From the NCBI RefSeq assembly GCF_001420715.1, contig NZ_LJJC01000004.1:314547-378546 (forward strand): a stretch of DNA of 64,000 bases, read 5' to 3'. A program made the translations under genes and the position numbers. This document shows, one piece after another, positions 8,007 through 17,176 of the stretch. This DNA comes from Heyndrickxia shackletonii. GTDB taxonomy: Bacteria > Bacillota > Bacilli > Bacillales > Bacillaceae_C. The notes under the pieces are model-generated. The model was not told the origin of the DNA. It did no database searches and saw only the letters and a program-made list of their open reading frames with translations. The stretch's first letter is position 1, and each line of letters begins with the position of its first letter.

Positions 8007-8447
8007 TTATCGTGATAACTCAATTCGGATTAATTGACGCCCATTATTTTCTGTAGTCAGGCGTTTGATTCTCCAATTTTGTGTAATCATCCCTTCAAGC
8101 TCAACAACTTGATTAGGTTTCAATTTTACTTGATCAAAATAGGTATCGCCAAATTCGAAGTCCTTCCCCTCTTCAAGTCCATATCTATGTATCATGAAAT
8201 GCTTTAAGCCATTTCGTGTAACAAACTTGAATTTATACCCAGCTTGTACAGCCTCTTTAAATTCTTCCCAATGTTCTTCAGCAAATTGAAAAAGCATTTC
8301 CCAGTCTTCATCATCCTGATTCAGAGATTTTAAGGCATGAAAATCCTTGGACTTACATATTTCTAGTATACGATCATTCGATAAACCACCCGAACGAGCT
8401 ATTTCTAATTGAAGACCGATCGGCATGGATAATTGAACTGTAGACAT
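8007..8447 (-). CDS. Conserved hypothetical protein (unrecognised)
   Basis: This 146-residue soluble protein has no family I recognise. It is acidic in the middle (LNQDDEDWEMLFQFAEEHWEEFKEA), has a basic patch FKFVTRNGLKHFMIHRYG, and ends in a beta-rich stretch. AGGAGG stands 7 nt upstream of the ATG, and coding character is good throughout. No signal peptide or membrane segment is seen. It is divergent from the peptide-transporter gene at 8679, with about 230 bp between the starts. The function is not inferred. Confidence 0.7.
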   Translation of the reverse strand: MSTVQLSMPIGLQLEIARSGGLSNDRILEICKSKDFHALKSLNQDDEDWEMLFQFAEEHWEEFKEAVQAGYKFKFVTRNGLKHFMIHRYGLEEGKDFEFGDTYFDQVKLKPNQVVELEGMITQNWRIKRLTTENNGRQLIRIELSR

Positions 8448-8678
8448 TTGTATTCCTCCTAGTAATGTTTAAAATAATTATAGCAGAATTGTTTATATAA
8501 TTCCGACTTTTGTAATGTAAAAAGAAAAGATTGAATTCGTTATTATAATATCGTATATTTATAGTCTGTAAAACATATAGAATTAATCGGAATTAAAATT
8601 CGTACATAAAAAAACTGTTTATTCCGTTATTTAATACTTGGTTTTACAAAGAAAAAACCAACTTAGGGGGAACAAGTG

Positions 8679-10262
8679 ATGAGAAAGCAAATTGGTTTAT
8701 TTGCTGCAATATTGCTAAGTTTTGTCTTGGTTTTATCGGGATGTTCATCTAATTCCAGTAGTACATCCAGTGATAAAACGAATGGATCGGGAAGCAAATC
8801 AAATACTTTTATCTATGGAATTAGTGGAGATCCGGGTAATTCTGTAAACGTTATTACAACAGGTGATCGTTTTGGACTTATGGAAATTAAAGCGATCTAT
8901 TCACCTTTATATATGTATAACGGAAAAGATGATGTGAAGTACTTTTTAGCAACAAGTATGACACCGTCTAAAGATTTCAAAACGTACACAGCAAAATTAA
9001 GAAAAGATGTTAAATGGTCAGATGGTAAGCCATTTACAGCAGATGATGTTGTATTTACTTACGATCAAATGTTAAAAGAATCAAACGGTGGTTGGGCAAG
9101 AAGCATGCTTATCTTTAACAACAAACCGGTTAAAGTTGTCAAAGTAGATGATTATACAGTGAAGTTTGAGCTTCCGGAAGTAAGTATGGGGGCAATGGAA
9201 TCACTTGGAAATATCTTTATCATGCCAAAGCATATTTATGAAGGAGAAAAAGATATTGCCAATAGTTCTAAAAATGCAACTCCAGTAGGAACAGGCCCTT
9301 ATAAGCTTGTGCAATATAAAGCTGGTGAGAGTGTTACTTTTGAGAAAAATAAAGATTATTTCTTAGGTGCTCCAAAAATTGATAAAGTTGTATTCCGTAT
9401 TATTGAAGATGCGAATACTGCTAACATATCACTGCAAAGCGGAGAAATTAACGCTTTAATTATCCAGCCTTCAGATGTTGCAAAGTTTAAAAATGATTCT
9501 AAAGTTACCCTTAAACCATATGATGAAGGCCGCATCGGTTACATGGCCTTTAATTTAAGCTCGAAAGCCGTACAATCGAAAGAAGTACGTCAGGCGATTG
9601 CTTATGCATTAAATCGCGATGAAATTATTAAAGCAAGCTATCTATCTAATGATTATGCAGAGCCGGCATATACTTTCTTACCAAGAAAGGCGACTTACTA
9701 CACAGAAAATGTCGATAAACATGACTTCAATGTCAACAAGTCAAAAGAACTTCTTAAGAAAGCTGGAGTAGAGGGATTATCTCTTAAACTAGCTTATATT
9801 GGAAGCGATCCTATTCAACAAAAGCAAGCAGCTGTTATGCAGCAAGACCTTAAAGCAGTTGGTATCGACTTGAAATTAGTTGGAATGGATGCAAATGCAT
9901 TAAGCCAAAAGCTAGAGAAAGTACAAACAGATTTTGACATGTATTTAAACGGATTTATTATGGGGATTGATCCTGATACTTTTAACTCCTTATTTGTAAC
10001 AGGAAGTCCGAGCAACTATATGCACTATAGTAATCCGGAAGTGGATGATTTATTCAATAAAGGCAGAGTAGAAACAAATGATGCGAAACGTCAAGCAATC
10101 TATGAAAAGATTCAAAAATTAATCATTGATGACGCAGCATTCTATCCGATTACAGAAAACAAACGGATTTTAGCCATTGATTCAAATATTACTGGAATTG
10201 ATCAAGCAGGACTTGTTCCGGTGTATACATTTGAGGATATGTCAAAACTTTCTTTTAAATAA
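8679..10262 (+). CDS. Oligopeptide/dipeptide ABC transporter substrate-binding lipoprotein
   Basis: The protein has 527 residues. It starts with a lipoprotein signal (MRKQIGLFAAILLSFVLVLSGC, modified Cys near residue 22), then a Ser/Thr-rich linker and an SBP_bac_5 domain (WSDGKPFTADDVVFTYD, NATPVGTGPYKL, EVRQAIAYALNRDEI). The ATG at 8679 fits GGGGG better than the GTG at 8676. It is the first gene of a five-gene importer (binding protein, two permeases, two ATPases). A strong terminator follows, consistent with higher expression of the binding protein than of the membrane parts. The substrate (peptide, opine or nickel chelate) cannot be read from sequence. Confidence 0.93.
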   Translation: MRKQIGLFAAILLSFVLVLSGCSSNSSSTSSDKTNGSGSKSNTFIYGISGDPGNSVNVITTGDRFGLMEIKAIYSPLYMYNGKDDVKYFLATSMTPSKDFKTYTAKLRKDVKWSDGKPFTADDVVFTYDQMLKESNGGWARSMLIFNNKPVKVVKVDDYTVKFELPEVSMGAMESLGNIFIMPKHIYEGEKDIANSSKNATPVGTGPYKLVQYKAGESVTFEKNKDYFLGAPKIDKVVFRIIEDANTANISLQSGEINALIIQPSDVAKFKNDSKVTLKPYDEGRIGYMAFNLSSKAVQSKEVRQAIAYALNRDEIIKASYLSNDYAEPAYTFLPRKATYYTENVDKHDFNVNKSKELLKKAGVEGLSLKLAYIGSDPIQQKQAAVMQQDLKAVGIDLKLVGMDANALSQKLEKVQTDFDMYLNGFIMGIDPDTFNSLFVTGSPSNYMHYSNPEVDDLFNKGRVETNDAKRQAIYEKIQKLIIDDAAFYPITENKRILAIDSNITGIDQAGLVPVYTFEDMSKLSFK

Positions 10263-10270
10263 TTTTATGT

Positions 10271-10312
10271 AAATAAAGATAAACGGCTCTAGCGCTGTTT
10301 ATCTTTATTTTT
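10271..10312 (+). terminator. Internal terminator/stabiliser between binding protein and permease genes
   Basis: Two perfectly complementary 14-base arms (AATAAAGATAAACG side against CGTTTATCTTTATT-like side) enclose a short loop and end in a T-rich run. Placed inside the transporter operon it would cut read-through and protect the mRNA end of the binding-protein gene. Confidence 0.85.
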
Positions 10313-10460
10313 AGGATAGGCTCTTTCATCCACTTTGTTATAAGCTATGGTTCGATTTCCGAAACATTGTCCGGGGGCACTTTATACAGATGGATGTGAG
10401 TATGCTTTCGACGAACAATCTTCACTATGAAAAAAGTCTCAAAATAAGGAGTGAAAGCGA

Positions 10461-11414
10461 TTGGCCAAATATATTTTAAAAAGGGTCTTACAGGCGATAC
10501 CGATGTTAATTATCATCTCCATCATCTGTTTTGCGCTGATTCAAATGGCGCCATATGATGCGATTGATTCCATGACTACTCCTAATATGTCGCAAAAGAC
10601 CATTGAGCTTATAAAAGCAAAATATGGGCTGGACCAGCCTGCCTATATTCAATATTTTGATTGGGTGAAAGGAATTTTACGTGGTGATTTTGGTTACTCC
10701 CTTGTTACGCACCAAAGCATTTCGCAAGACTTACTTTCAAGAATTCCAAATACAATCGTATTAGTTTTACCGGCATATGTATTAGCGCTTATTTTAGCGA
10801 TTGTGCTTGGTCTTATTGCAGGTGCAAATAAAGGTAAATTACTAGATAAAATGATTGATGGTTTTAGCTCAATCGGGATTGCAATCCCAAGTTTTTGGTT
10901 AGCAATGATCTTTATTTTTATTTTTGGATATAAAATGGGTTTATTTCCGATTTTGGGCATGCATACGATTGGTCTGGAAGATTCTGCTTCGGATTTCTTT
11001 CACCATCTTGTCTTGCCATGCGTAGTATTGACGATTGCCTTTTTACCGGAATTAATTCGCTATGTTCGATCATCAACGATAGGACAGTTGGCGGAAGATT
11101 ATGTAATGGTTCAAGAAGCATACGGTTCTTCTGGTGCAGCCATTCTATTCAAGCATGTTCTTCGTAATGCTTTATTACCGCTTGTAACCATCGTGGGGAT
11201 GTCTTTGCCGATGCTTGTTACAGGTGCCTTTGTAACGGAGACTGTTTTCGGCTGGCCAGGAATTGGACCATATTTTGTTAAAGCTATCCAAGGATTTGAC
11301 TATCCTGTTGTGATGGCAATTATGTTGTTTTCGGCCAGTTTAGTTATTCTGGGGAACTTATTGTCAGATATTCTATATTGCATTATCGACCCTAGAATTA
11401 AGGAAATGAGGTAA
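10461..11414 (+). CDS. Peptide/nickel-type ABC transporter permease (OppB/DppB family)
   Basis: The protein has 317 residues with six membrane segments. It has the N-terminal MAKYILKRVLQAIPMLIIIS segment, a long outer loop, and the cytoplasmic EAA-type loop AYGSSGAAILFKHVLRNALLPL that contacts the ATPases. The start is TTG, with AAGGAG 8 nt upstream; no ATG fits the family start. It pairs with the permease gene five bases downstream. The fold and order match OppB/DppB in oligopeptide importers. Confidence 0.92.
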   Translation: MAKYILKRVLQAIPMLIIISIICFALIQMAPYDAIDSMTTPNMSQKTIELIKAKYGLDQPAYIQYFDWVKGILRGDFGYSLVTHQSISQDLLSRIPNTIVLVLPAYVLALILAIVLGLIAGANKGKLLDKMIDGFSSIGIAIPSFWLAMIFIFIFGYKMGLFPILGMHTIGLEDSASDFFHHLVLPCVVLTIAFLPELIRYVRSSTIGQLAEDYVMVQEAYGSSGAAILFKHVLRNALLPLVTIVGMSLPMLVTGAFVTETVFGWPGIGPYFVKAIQGFDYPVVMAIMLFSASLVILGNLLSDILYCIIDPRIKEMR

Positions 11415-11419
11415 CGGAA

Positions 11420-12271
11420 GTGGCTAAACAAAAAAATAGAAGAATCGAAAAGCTGAAAAAAGAATTAAAGTCTAATAAAACGGCATTATTTGCTTTTATC
11501 TTTCTTTCTTTCATTATACTAGCCTCTATCTTTGCCTTTCTATCACCTTATTCACCGAATGCAGTAAATGTTGGAAAGGTATTGGAAAAGCCGAATGGCA
11601 GTCATCTATTTGGCACGGATGAGCTCGGCCGTGATTATTTAACAAGGGCGTTATATGGAGGAAGAATATCCCTTACCGTTGGGCTTTTAGCGATGGCGAT
11701 TTCTACCTGCATCGGTGTATTAGTGGGAACTGTAAGCGGATATTTTGGAGGGAAAATTGATAATCTCCTCATGAGGATTGTTGATATCATTTCATCCATA
11801 CCGTGGATGATCCTGGTAACGGTTATTAGTATTTTTTTAACTCCAGGATTGAAAGCAATCATTCTTGTAATTGGTTTATTTACTTGGATGGGGACAGCAA
11901 GACTGGTTCGTGCTGAAACCTTAACGATAAAGGAACGGGAATATGTTTTATATGCAAAAGCATCAGGACAATCCTTTTGGAAAATCATTTTTAAGCATAT
12001 TATTCCGGGTGCGCTGCCAACCTTTATTGTTGCATCAACAGTTAGTATTGCCAATGCTATTTTAATGGAGTCGGCACTAAGCTTCCTTGGTCTTGGTGTA
12101 CAGCAGCCTCTATCTTCATGGGGAAGCATGTTGCAAACGGCGCAAGGCAATCTGGCAAGTGCTCCATATATGGCGATTTTACCAGGAGTGTTAATTGTAT
12201 TAACGGTGTATTCCTTTAATAAATTAGGTGATGTACTTCGCGTGGTCGTAGAACCGAAAACGGGTAAATAG
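11420..12271 (+). CDS. Peptide/nickel-type ABC transporter permease (OppC/DppC family)
   Basis: The protein has 283 residues. The N-terminal membrane segment is followed by the OppC-typical stretch SHLFGTDELGRDYLTRALYGGRISL and the EAA loop AKASGQSFWKIIFKHIIPGALPT. It starts with GTG five bases after the preceding stop, so translation is probably coupled. It forms the heterodimeric membrane channel with the OppB-like protein. Confidence 0.93.
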   Translation: MAKQKNRRIEKLKKELKSNKTALFAFIFLSFIILASIFAFLSPYSPNAVNVGKVLEKPNGSHLFGTDELGRDYLTRALYGGRISLTVGLLAMAISTCIGVLVGTVSGYFGGKIDNLLMRIVDIISSIPWMILVTVISIFLTPGLKAIILVIGLFTWMGTARLVRAETLTIKEREYVLYAKASGQSFWKIIFKHIIPGALPTFIVASTVSIANAILMESALSFLGLGVQQPLSSWGSMLQTAQGNLASAPYMAILPGVLIVLTVYSFNKLGDVLRVVVEPKTGK

Positions 12272-12283
12272 GGGGTGAATGGT

Positions 12284-13273
12284 ATGAGCGACACATTACT
12301 AGAGGTGAAAGATTTAAAAACGACCTTTTATGATGGTAAAACAAGGCTTGAAGCGATTCGTGGGATTAACCTAAATGTACAAAAAGGGGAAATCCTCGGA
12401 ATCGTAGGCGAATCTGGAAGTGGCAAGAGTGTCTTAATGAAATCCATTATGGGAATAATCCCGAAAACAGCGAAGGTCGAAAGCGGAGAAATGATTTTAA
12501 ACGGACGCCATATTGAGAATCTCTCCAATAAGGAAAAAAGAGCAATCAGAGGCAAAGAAATTGCGATGATTTTCCAGGATCCAATGACTGCTTTAAATCC
12601 ACTAAAAAAAGTAGGGGATCATCTTGTCGAGTTATTGGTTCGCGTTCGCGGAATGAAAAAGGTGGAAGCCAAAAATGAAGCAATTGAAATGCTAAGAATG
12701 GTCGGGATTCCCTCACCAGAAGCAAGGGTGAATCAATATCCGCATGAGTTTAGCGGCGGTATGAGGCAAAGGGTTCTAATTGCGATGGCATTATCTTGCA
12801 ATCCTGAACTATTAATTGCGGATGAACCGACTACTGCTTTGGATGTAACGATTCAGGCACAAATTCTGAATCTATTAAAAAAGTTACAAAGCGAAAATGA
12901 TATGTCTGTCGTTCTTATTACTCATGACTTAGGTGTGGTAGCTAGCCTTTGCAGCAGGATTGTCGTGATGTATGCAGGAATGATTATGGAGGAAGGACTT
13001 GCTGCGGAAATCTTTTATTCTCCTAAGCATCCGTATACAAAAGCATTGCTAAACTCCATTCCGAAGATGGACGATGGAGAAAAAAGCAGATTGAAGCCAA
13101 TTAAAGGATCTGCACCATCCTTAAATAATCTTCCGAAGGGATGTCCTTTTGCGGAGCGCTGCGAACTAGCGATGGAGAAATGCTTTACGGAGATGCCAGC
13201 TTACAAAAAATTTTCAGAAACACAAAGCAGCATGTGCTTTTTAGCTGGGGAAGGAGACGGCGAACATGAGTGA
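12284..13273 (+). CDS. Peptide ABC transporter ATP-binding protein (OppD/DppD family)
   Basis: The protein has 329 residues. Walker A is GESGSGKSV, the Q-loop is IFQDPMTALNP, the signature FSGGMRQRV, Walker B LLIADEPTTALDV and the switch ITHD. The C-terminus carries the oligopeptide-transporter extension with a Cys-rich GCPFAERCELAMEKCF, which in relatives may hold an iron-sulfur cluster. The ATG at 12284 is preferred because AGGGGGTG lies 6 nt upstream; an in-frame GTG at 12275 overlaps that site. It overlaps the next ATPase gene by 8 bases. Confidence 0.94.
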   Translation: MSDTLLEVKDLKTTFYDGKTRLEAIRGINLNVQKGEILGIVGESGSGKSVLMKSIMGIIPKTAKVESGEMILNGRHIENLSNKEKRAIRGKEIAMIFQDPMTALNPLKKVGDHLVELLVRVRGMKKVEAKNEAIEMLRMVGIPSPEARVNQYPHEFSGGMRQRVLIAMALSCNPELLIADEPTTALDVTIQAQILNLLKKLQSENDMSVVLITHDLGVVASLCSRIVVMYAGMIMEEGLAAEIFYSPKHPYTKALLNSIPKMDDGEKSRLKPIKGSAPSLNNLPKGCPFAERCELAMEKCFTEMPAYKKFSETQSSMCFLAGEGDGEHE

Positions 13274-14252
13274 TAACAAACAGCAGAAACTCATTGAAGT
13301 AAACCACTTGAAAAAATACTTTCCTTTAAAATCGTCCTTTCTTCATAAAAAGGATCAATATGTGAAAGCGGTCGATGATGTCACTTTCCATATAAATAAA
13401 GGCGAAACCTTTGGACTTGTCGGTGAATCTGGCTGCGGGAAATCAACGCTCGGCAGAACCATCAATCGCTTATATGATGCAACCGAAGGAGAAATCATTT
13501 TTGATGGAACTGATATCGCCAAATTAAAGGCTAAAGAACTGCAGCCTTATCGCAAAAGAATGCAGATTATTTTTCAAGATCCCTATTCTTCTCTCAATCC
13601 GTATATGAATGTCGGGGAGATAATTGATGAACCTTTAGAGATTCATACGAATCTATCAAAAAAGGAGAGAAGTGAAAAGATTGGTGAATTGCTTGAAAAA
13701 GTAGGGTTAAAAAAGCAGGATATGGAGAAATTTCCATATGAGTTTAGCGGCGGACAGCGCCAACGAATTGGCATTGCACGGGCATTATCGATTAATCCTG
13801 AGTTTATTTTATGCGATGAGGCTATTTCTGCATTGGACGTCTCCATTCAAGCTCAGGTAATCAATATGCTGGAGGATTTGCAGGAAGAAATGGGTCTCAC
13901 CTATTTATTTGTTGCTCATGATCTCTCTATGGTTCGCCATATTTCGGATCGAATTGGGGTCATGTACTTAGGAAGAATAGTAGAAATTTCGGATAGTAAC
14001 GATTTGTATAAAAATCCTCTCCACCCATATACAAAGGCATTATTATCAGCAATTCCGATTCCAGATCCAATCAAAGCGCAAAGTGCCAGTATCGAGTCCA
14101 TTAAGGGAGAATTGCCAAGTCCATTAGATATTGGGCAAGGCTGCAGATTCCGTTCGCGCTGTCCGTTTGCTACCGCCAAATGTGCGGAAGTGGACCCGGA
14201 AATGAAAGAAGTTGCGAGCGGGCATTTTGTCGCTTGTCATTTATATGAATAA
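13266..14252 (+). CDS. Peptide ABC transporter ATP-binding protein (OppF/DppF family)
   Basis: The protein has 328 residues, with Walker A GESGCGKST, Q-loop IFQDPYSSLNPYM, signature FSGGQRQRI, Walker B FILCDEAISALDV and the switch VAHDLSMVRH. The C-terminal extension again has a Cys cluster (GCRFRSRCPFATAKC). GGAAGGAG precedes the ATG. It is the last gene of the importer operon and ends just before a strong terminator. It forms the ATPase heterodimer with the OppD-like protein. Confidence 0.94.
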   Translation: MSDNKQQKLIEVNHLKKYFPLKSSFLHKKDQYVKAVDDVTFHINKGETFGLVGESGCGKSTLGRTINRLYDATEGEIIFDGTDIAKLKAKELQPYRKRMQIIFQDPYSSLNPYMNVGEIIDEPLEIHTNLSKKERSEKIGELLEKVGLKKQDMEKFPYEFSGGQRQRIGIARALSINPEFILCDEAISALDVSIQAQVINMLEDLQEEMGLTYLFVAHDLSMVRHISDRIGVMYLGRIVEISDSNDLYKNPLHPYTKALLSAIPIPDPIKAQSASIESIKGELPSPLDIGQGCRFRSRCPFATAKCAEVDPEMKEVASGHFVACHLYE

Positions 14253-14264
14253 ACGGTTTGAAGG

Positions 14265-14292
14265 AGGGTTCCGATTGGTGGAACCCTTTTTT
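14265..14292 (+). terminator. Terminator of the peptide-transporter operon
   Basis: AGGGTTCC and GGAACCCT form a perfect 8-bp stem with loop GATTGGT, followed by six T. Confidence 0.92.
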
Positions 14293-14327
14293 GAATAGTC
14301 TCTGGATTCTACTCCTTTTTGTATTGG

Positions 14328-14432
14328 CTGAATTATTCCGAGTTGTGACTGAATTATTCCCAGATATGCCTGAATTATGTTGGAAAGTGACGGAATTATC
14401 TTTCAAACTGCCTGAGTTATTTTTAAAAGCAA
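14328..14432. repeat. Five-copy 21-bp direct repeat (CTGAATTATT core)
   Basis: Copies begin at 14328, 14349, 14370, 14391 and 14412, exactly 21 bp apart. The first two share CTGAATTATTCC; later copies read CTGAATTATG, CGGAATTATC and CTGAGTTATT. The spacing equals two DNA helical turns, so all cores face the same side of the helix. Open frames crossing it on both strands have no ribosome binding site and are artefacts of the repeat. Confidence 0.8.
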
Positions 14433-14561
14433 TCTTATTTCCCTTTTAGGAAAGAATATTACCTATAAAATCAAAAGATTTTTGGATATTTTTTTATAAT
14501 CGGTTAAAAGTGGAGGATAAATGTGGGAATATAAAGGTAAATGAGCAGTAAGCACCGCAAA

Positions 14562-14762
14562 TTAATTCAACAGTTTCCGATTCCGAGGTTTTTGTAGAAT
14601 GGTTTGAACAGCTCGGTATATTTGTTGTTCATCTTTTTTCTTCACCGCATTTTTGACGATTTGTACATCCTTTTTAGTTAAAGATAAACCAATATATTTT
14701 GCTAAGGTGACTTCTACTCTTTCTCCACCCATAATTTCATCCACTACTATTTGGACTGTCAT
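14562..14762 (-). CDS. Small conserved hypothetical protein
   Basis: The protein has 66 residues. The start MTVQIVVDE is chosen because a perfect AAAGGAGG site lies 7-8 nt upstream; a longer frame to 14810 would cover this site. It has a mixed beta-alpha character (MTVQIVVDEIMGGERVEV, then a basic helix VKNAVKKKDEQQIYRAVQ). No membrane segment or known motif is recognised. Confidence 0.6.
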   Translation of the reverse strand: MTVQIVVDEIMGGERVEVTLAKYIGLSLTKKDVQIVKNAVKKKDEQQIYRAVQTILQKPRNRKLLN

Positions 14763-14810
14763 CTTTACGACCTCCTTTAATTTTCTAACTTTATTATATT
14801 GGCTGTTCAT

Positions 14811-15191
14811 TAAGCGCGTATTAATGCTTTCTAAAAAAAGTGTAAAGAAATATTACATTGGAGTTTGAAGAGAATATAAAAGGTGTGAAAAAGAATGGTG
14901 GAAACAGGAAAAGGCTATGTATTTACAGTCCAGCTTCTGTTGAAGGATTATGTACAGTGCATGCATATTATTATGATGATGAACCATAATATATCCCTTT
15001 TTCTTGCAACCTTTTTATGCCAATTTCGTAGAATTAGGACATATTTTTCTTTACATGCATCATCCATATCATAAAAGGTTGAATTGCTGAAGGTTATTAA
15101 AGAAGCGAGGTGGCTATGTTTAGATCTAAAAAAATGATTGGACTTAAATATCCAATCATCATTCATAACAGAACAAATATCTTGTTAAACA
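14811..15191. other. Gene-poor gap with only weak open frames
   Basis: The 381-bp gap holds a possible 57-codon plus-strand frame from 14895 (weak AAAGGTG upstream) that ends in a low-complexity, His/Met-rich stretch. A minus-strand frame of 72 codons has no ribosome binding site. No clear terminator or conserved motif is seen. Confidence 0.5.
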
Positions 15192-15584
15192 CTAACTCAA
15201 CGTTTGGTAATTTTCATGGTTTGCTAATTCCCTAATTTTATCTACCCAGTCCTTGAAGCTTTCGTATTCATTGGAGTTGAATCCAAAATACTGCTTAATA
15301 AAGCGGACAGATTCTTTTTCTAAATCATGAAAAACCCCATCCGAAAAAATAAGTGTCAGGATCTCAGCTAAAACGATATTTTTAGAGCGTTCATTTTTAA
15401 ATACTTTAAGGATGTCCACCATCTCGAATCCTTGTATTTTATAATGATCCATTTCCATTTCTTTTTTATATTTATTAAGAATTGTATCTTCATATATTGA
15501 TTGACTATGGTCAATTTTGGCAATGAGAGAAGCTAATTCAAGAAACGCTGTTTTCTCCTCTTGATTAAGTTCTGCTAGGAACAT
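15192..15584 (-). CDS. TerB-like (tellurite-resistance TerB fold) protein
   Basis: The protein has 130 residues and is all helical. It shows the TerB-type pattern: acidic first helix LELASLIAKIDHSQSIYE, later NIVLAEILTLIFSDGVFHDLEKESVRFI, where the DG...E motif resembles the metal-binding helices of TerB. AAAGGAGAT lies before the ATG. The family is found widely without tellurite phenotypes, so only the fold is claimed. Confidence 0.6.
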   Translation of the reverse strand: MFLAELNQEEKTAFLELASLIAKIDHSQSIYEDTILNKYKKEMEMDHYKIQGFEMVDILKVFKNERSKNIVLAEILTLIFSDGVFHDLEKESVRFIKQYFGFNSNEYESFKDWVDKIRELANHENYQTLS

Positions 15585-15742
15585 TTCTACGATCTCCTTT
15601 ATTTACGAGCGTTAGAAAAGAAATACTTCTATTTTTATTATATCTTAAACGATCGCAATGGCCTTACGTAATTAGTGAAAGTTATTTAACACTTATGAAT
15701 GGTCATCCCCAAATAATTTTGAATAAATAAGGAGGAAAAGCT

Positions 15743-16282
15743 TTGAATCAATTAGAAAAAGAATACCTATCTATTGTAACGCAGCAATTTAGGCATTTTA
15801 AGGAACGAGCAGAGAAGGCTTTTAAGCAATTATCAGAAGAAGAATTACACTGGAAGCCAAGTGAAGAATCTAATAATATCGCAATAATAATAAAGCATAT
15901 AAGTGGGAATATGCACTCTCGATGGGTGGATTTTTTAACTGCAGATGGAGAAAAACCATATAGAAATAGGGACTCGGAATTTGTAGATGATATGGAGCCT
16001 CAGGAACAACTTATGAAAATTTGGGAAGATGGCTGGAAATTGCTTTTTCACACATTGGAGAATTTCCAGCCAGAAGACTTACATAAAACGGTAACGCTAA
16101 GACAGCAACCATTAAGTGTTCTGCAAGCAATTCAAACGGAAGTAGCTCACATTAGTTATCACTTAGGGCAAATCTTATATATTGGTAAACAATTAAAAGA
16201 TAAAGATTGGATGATTTTAAGCATTCCTAAGAATGGTTCAGAAGCTTATAATGAATCAGTTTCAAAGAAAAGTAATGAATAG
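15743..16282 (+). CDS. DinB-superfamily protein, DUF1572 type
   Basis: The protein has 179 residues. It carries YLSIVTQQFRHFKERAEKAF, ELHWKPSEESNNIAIIIKHISGNMHSRW and a C-terminal EVAHISYHLGQILYIGKQ, the His pattern of the DUF1572 branch of DinB proteins. The start is TTG with AAGGAGG 7 nt upstream. It is the first of three same-strand genes with short gaps (the next two are a phosphotransferase and a membrane-anchored protein). The reaction is unknown. Confidence 0.82.
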   Translation: MNQLEKEYLSIVTQQFRHFKERAEKAFKQLSEEELHWKPSEESNNIAIIIKHISGNMHSRWVDFLTADGEKPYRNRDSEFVDDMEPQEQLMKIWEDGWKLLFHTLENFQPEDLHKTVTLRQQPLSVLQAIQTEVAHISYHLGQILYIGKQLKDKDWMILSIPKNGSEAYNESVSKKSNE

Positions 16283-16316
16283 ATTCGGGTTTTTATAATG
16301 TAATCGGGGTGGATAA

Positions 16317-17147
16317 ATGGCTGGAAAATTAATTGCGAGGAGGTATTCTAAATTGCAACCGATTCAAATTGGAGAAATCCCAACAGAAATATTAGAGTAT
16401 GTAAAAAATATTAACTCTATTCAATTCCCCAGACAGGGTTATACTTCCGATGTTGGCATACTTGAAAGCAATCAAGGCATCTATGTGCTGAAAAGGGCGA
16501 AGGGAGAGTTATTTTGTTCATGGTTAAACAAAGAAGCATCTGTATTAGATTGTTTATCAAATGAAACCAATCTGCCTGTTCCGAAAGCAATGAAGTTTGT
16601 TAAACAAAAACAATATGATCAATGTTGGGTTCTCATGGAGTACATAGAGGGAGAAACTTTAAGAACTGCTATATCCAATCAAAAGAATAAAAACAAAAGA
16701 AGGGAATTGATCTTTCATTTTGGAAATATCCTATCCAAAATCCATTCAACCCCTTGCCCCGACCGACTAAAAAGTGAGCGGCCATGGATTGACGATATGC
16801 TACTTCATGCTGAATATAATTTAAATCATTACAAGGTGGATGGAAATAAAGCATTGTTAGATAAAATTAAAACGAATAAACCTAGCATGGCTAAACAAGC
16901 ACTGATTCATGGAGACTTTACAATCGATAACGTTTTAGTTTCTAATGGCGTCATTTCAGGCATCATTGATTGGAGTGGGGGAGCCAACGGTGACCCTAGA
17001 TATGATCTTTCATTGGCTATCCGTCCTAAACCCAATTTATTCGAAAATAATTTAGATAGAGAAATTTTCTTCGAGGGATACGGGGAGAAAATTCTTAATA
17101 ATAAGGAATACGATTATTTTGCGAATGGATTAAATGAGTTTTTTTAA
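16317..17147 (+). CDS. Aminoglycoside phosphotransferase-family (APH) kinase-like protein
   Basis: The protein has 276 residues and a protein-kinase-like fold. The hinge is CWVLMEYIEGETLR, the catalytic loop ALIHGDFTIDNVL (Asp and Asn as base and metal ligand) and the DFG-equivalent SGIIDWSGGANGDPRYDLS. Such proteins phosphorylate aminoglycosides, choline, homoserine or other small alcohols; the substrate is not evident. CGGGGTGG stands before the ATG. It follows the DUF1572 gene by 34 bp and precedes a small membrane protein gene. Confidence 0.8.
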   Translation: MAGKLIARRYSKLQPIQIGEIPTEILEYVKNINSIQFPRQGYTSDVGILESNQGIYVLKRAKGELFCSWLNKEASVLDCLSNETNLPVPKAMKFVKQKQYDQCWVLMEYIEGETLRTAISNQKNKNKRRELIFHFGNILSKIHSTPCPDRLKSERPWIDDMLLHAEYNLNHYKVDGNKALLDKIKTNKPSMAKQALIHGDFTIDNVLVSNGVISGIIDWSGGANGDPRYDLSLAIRPKPNLFENNLDREIFFEGYGEKILNNKEYDYFANGLNEFF

Positions 17148-17176
17148 GTGTATGTATTTTTATGGGGGGATGCGAA

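Noticed and set aside
14170-14449. Open frames on both strands over the 21-bp repeats
   Set aside because: They result from the repeat and overlap the ATPase gene end and its terminator.
14948-15166. Minus-strand frame of 72 codons
   Set aside because: No ribosome binding site and low-complexity isoleucine/histidine-rich end.
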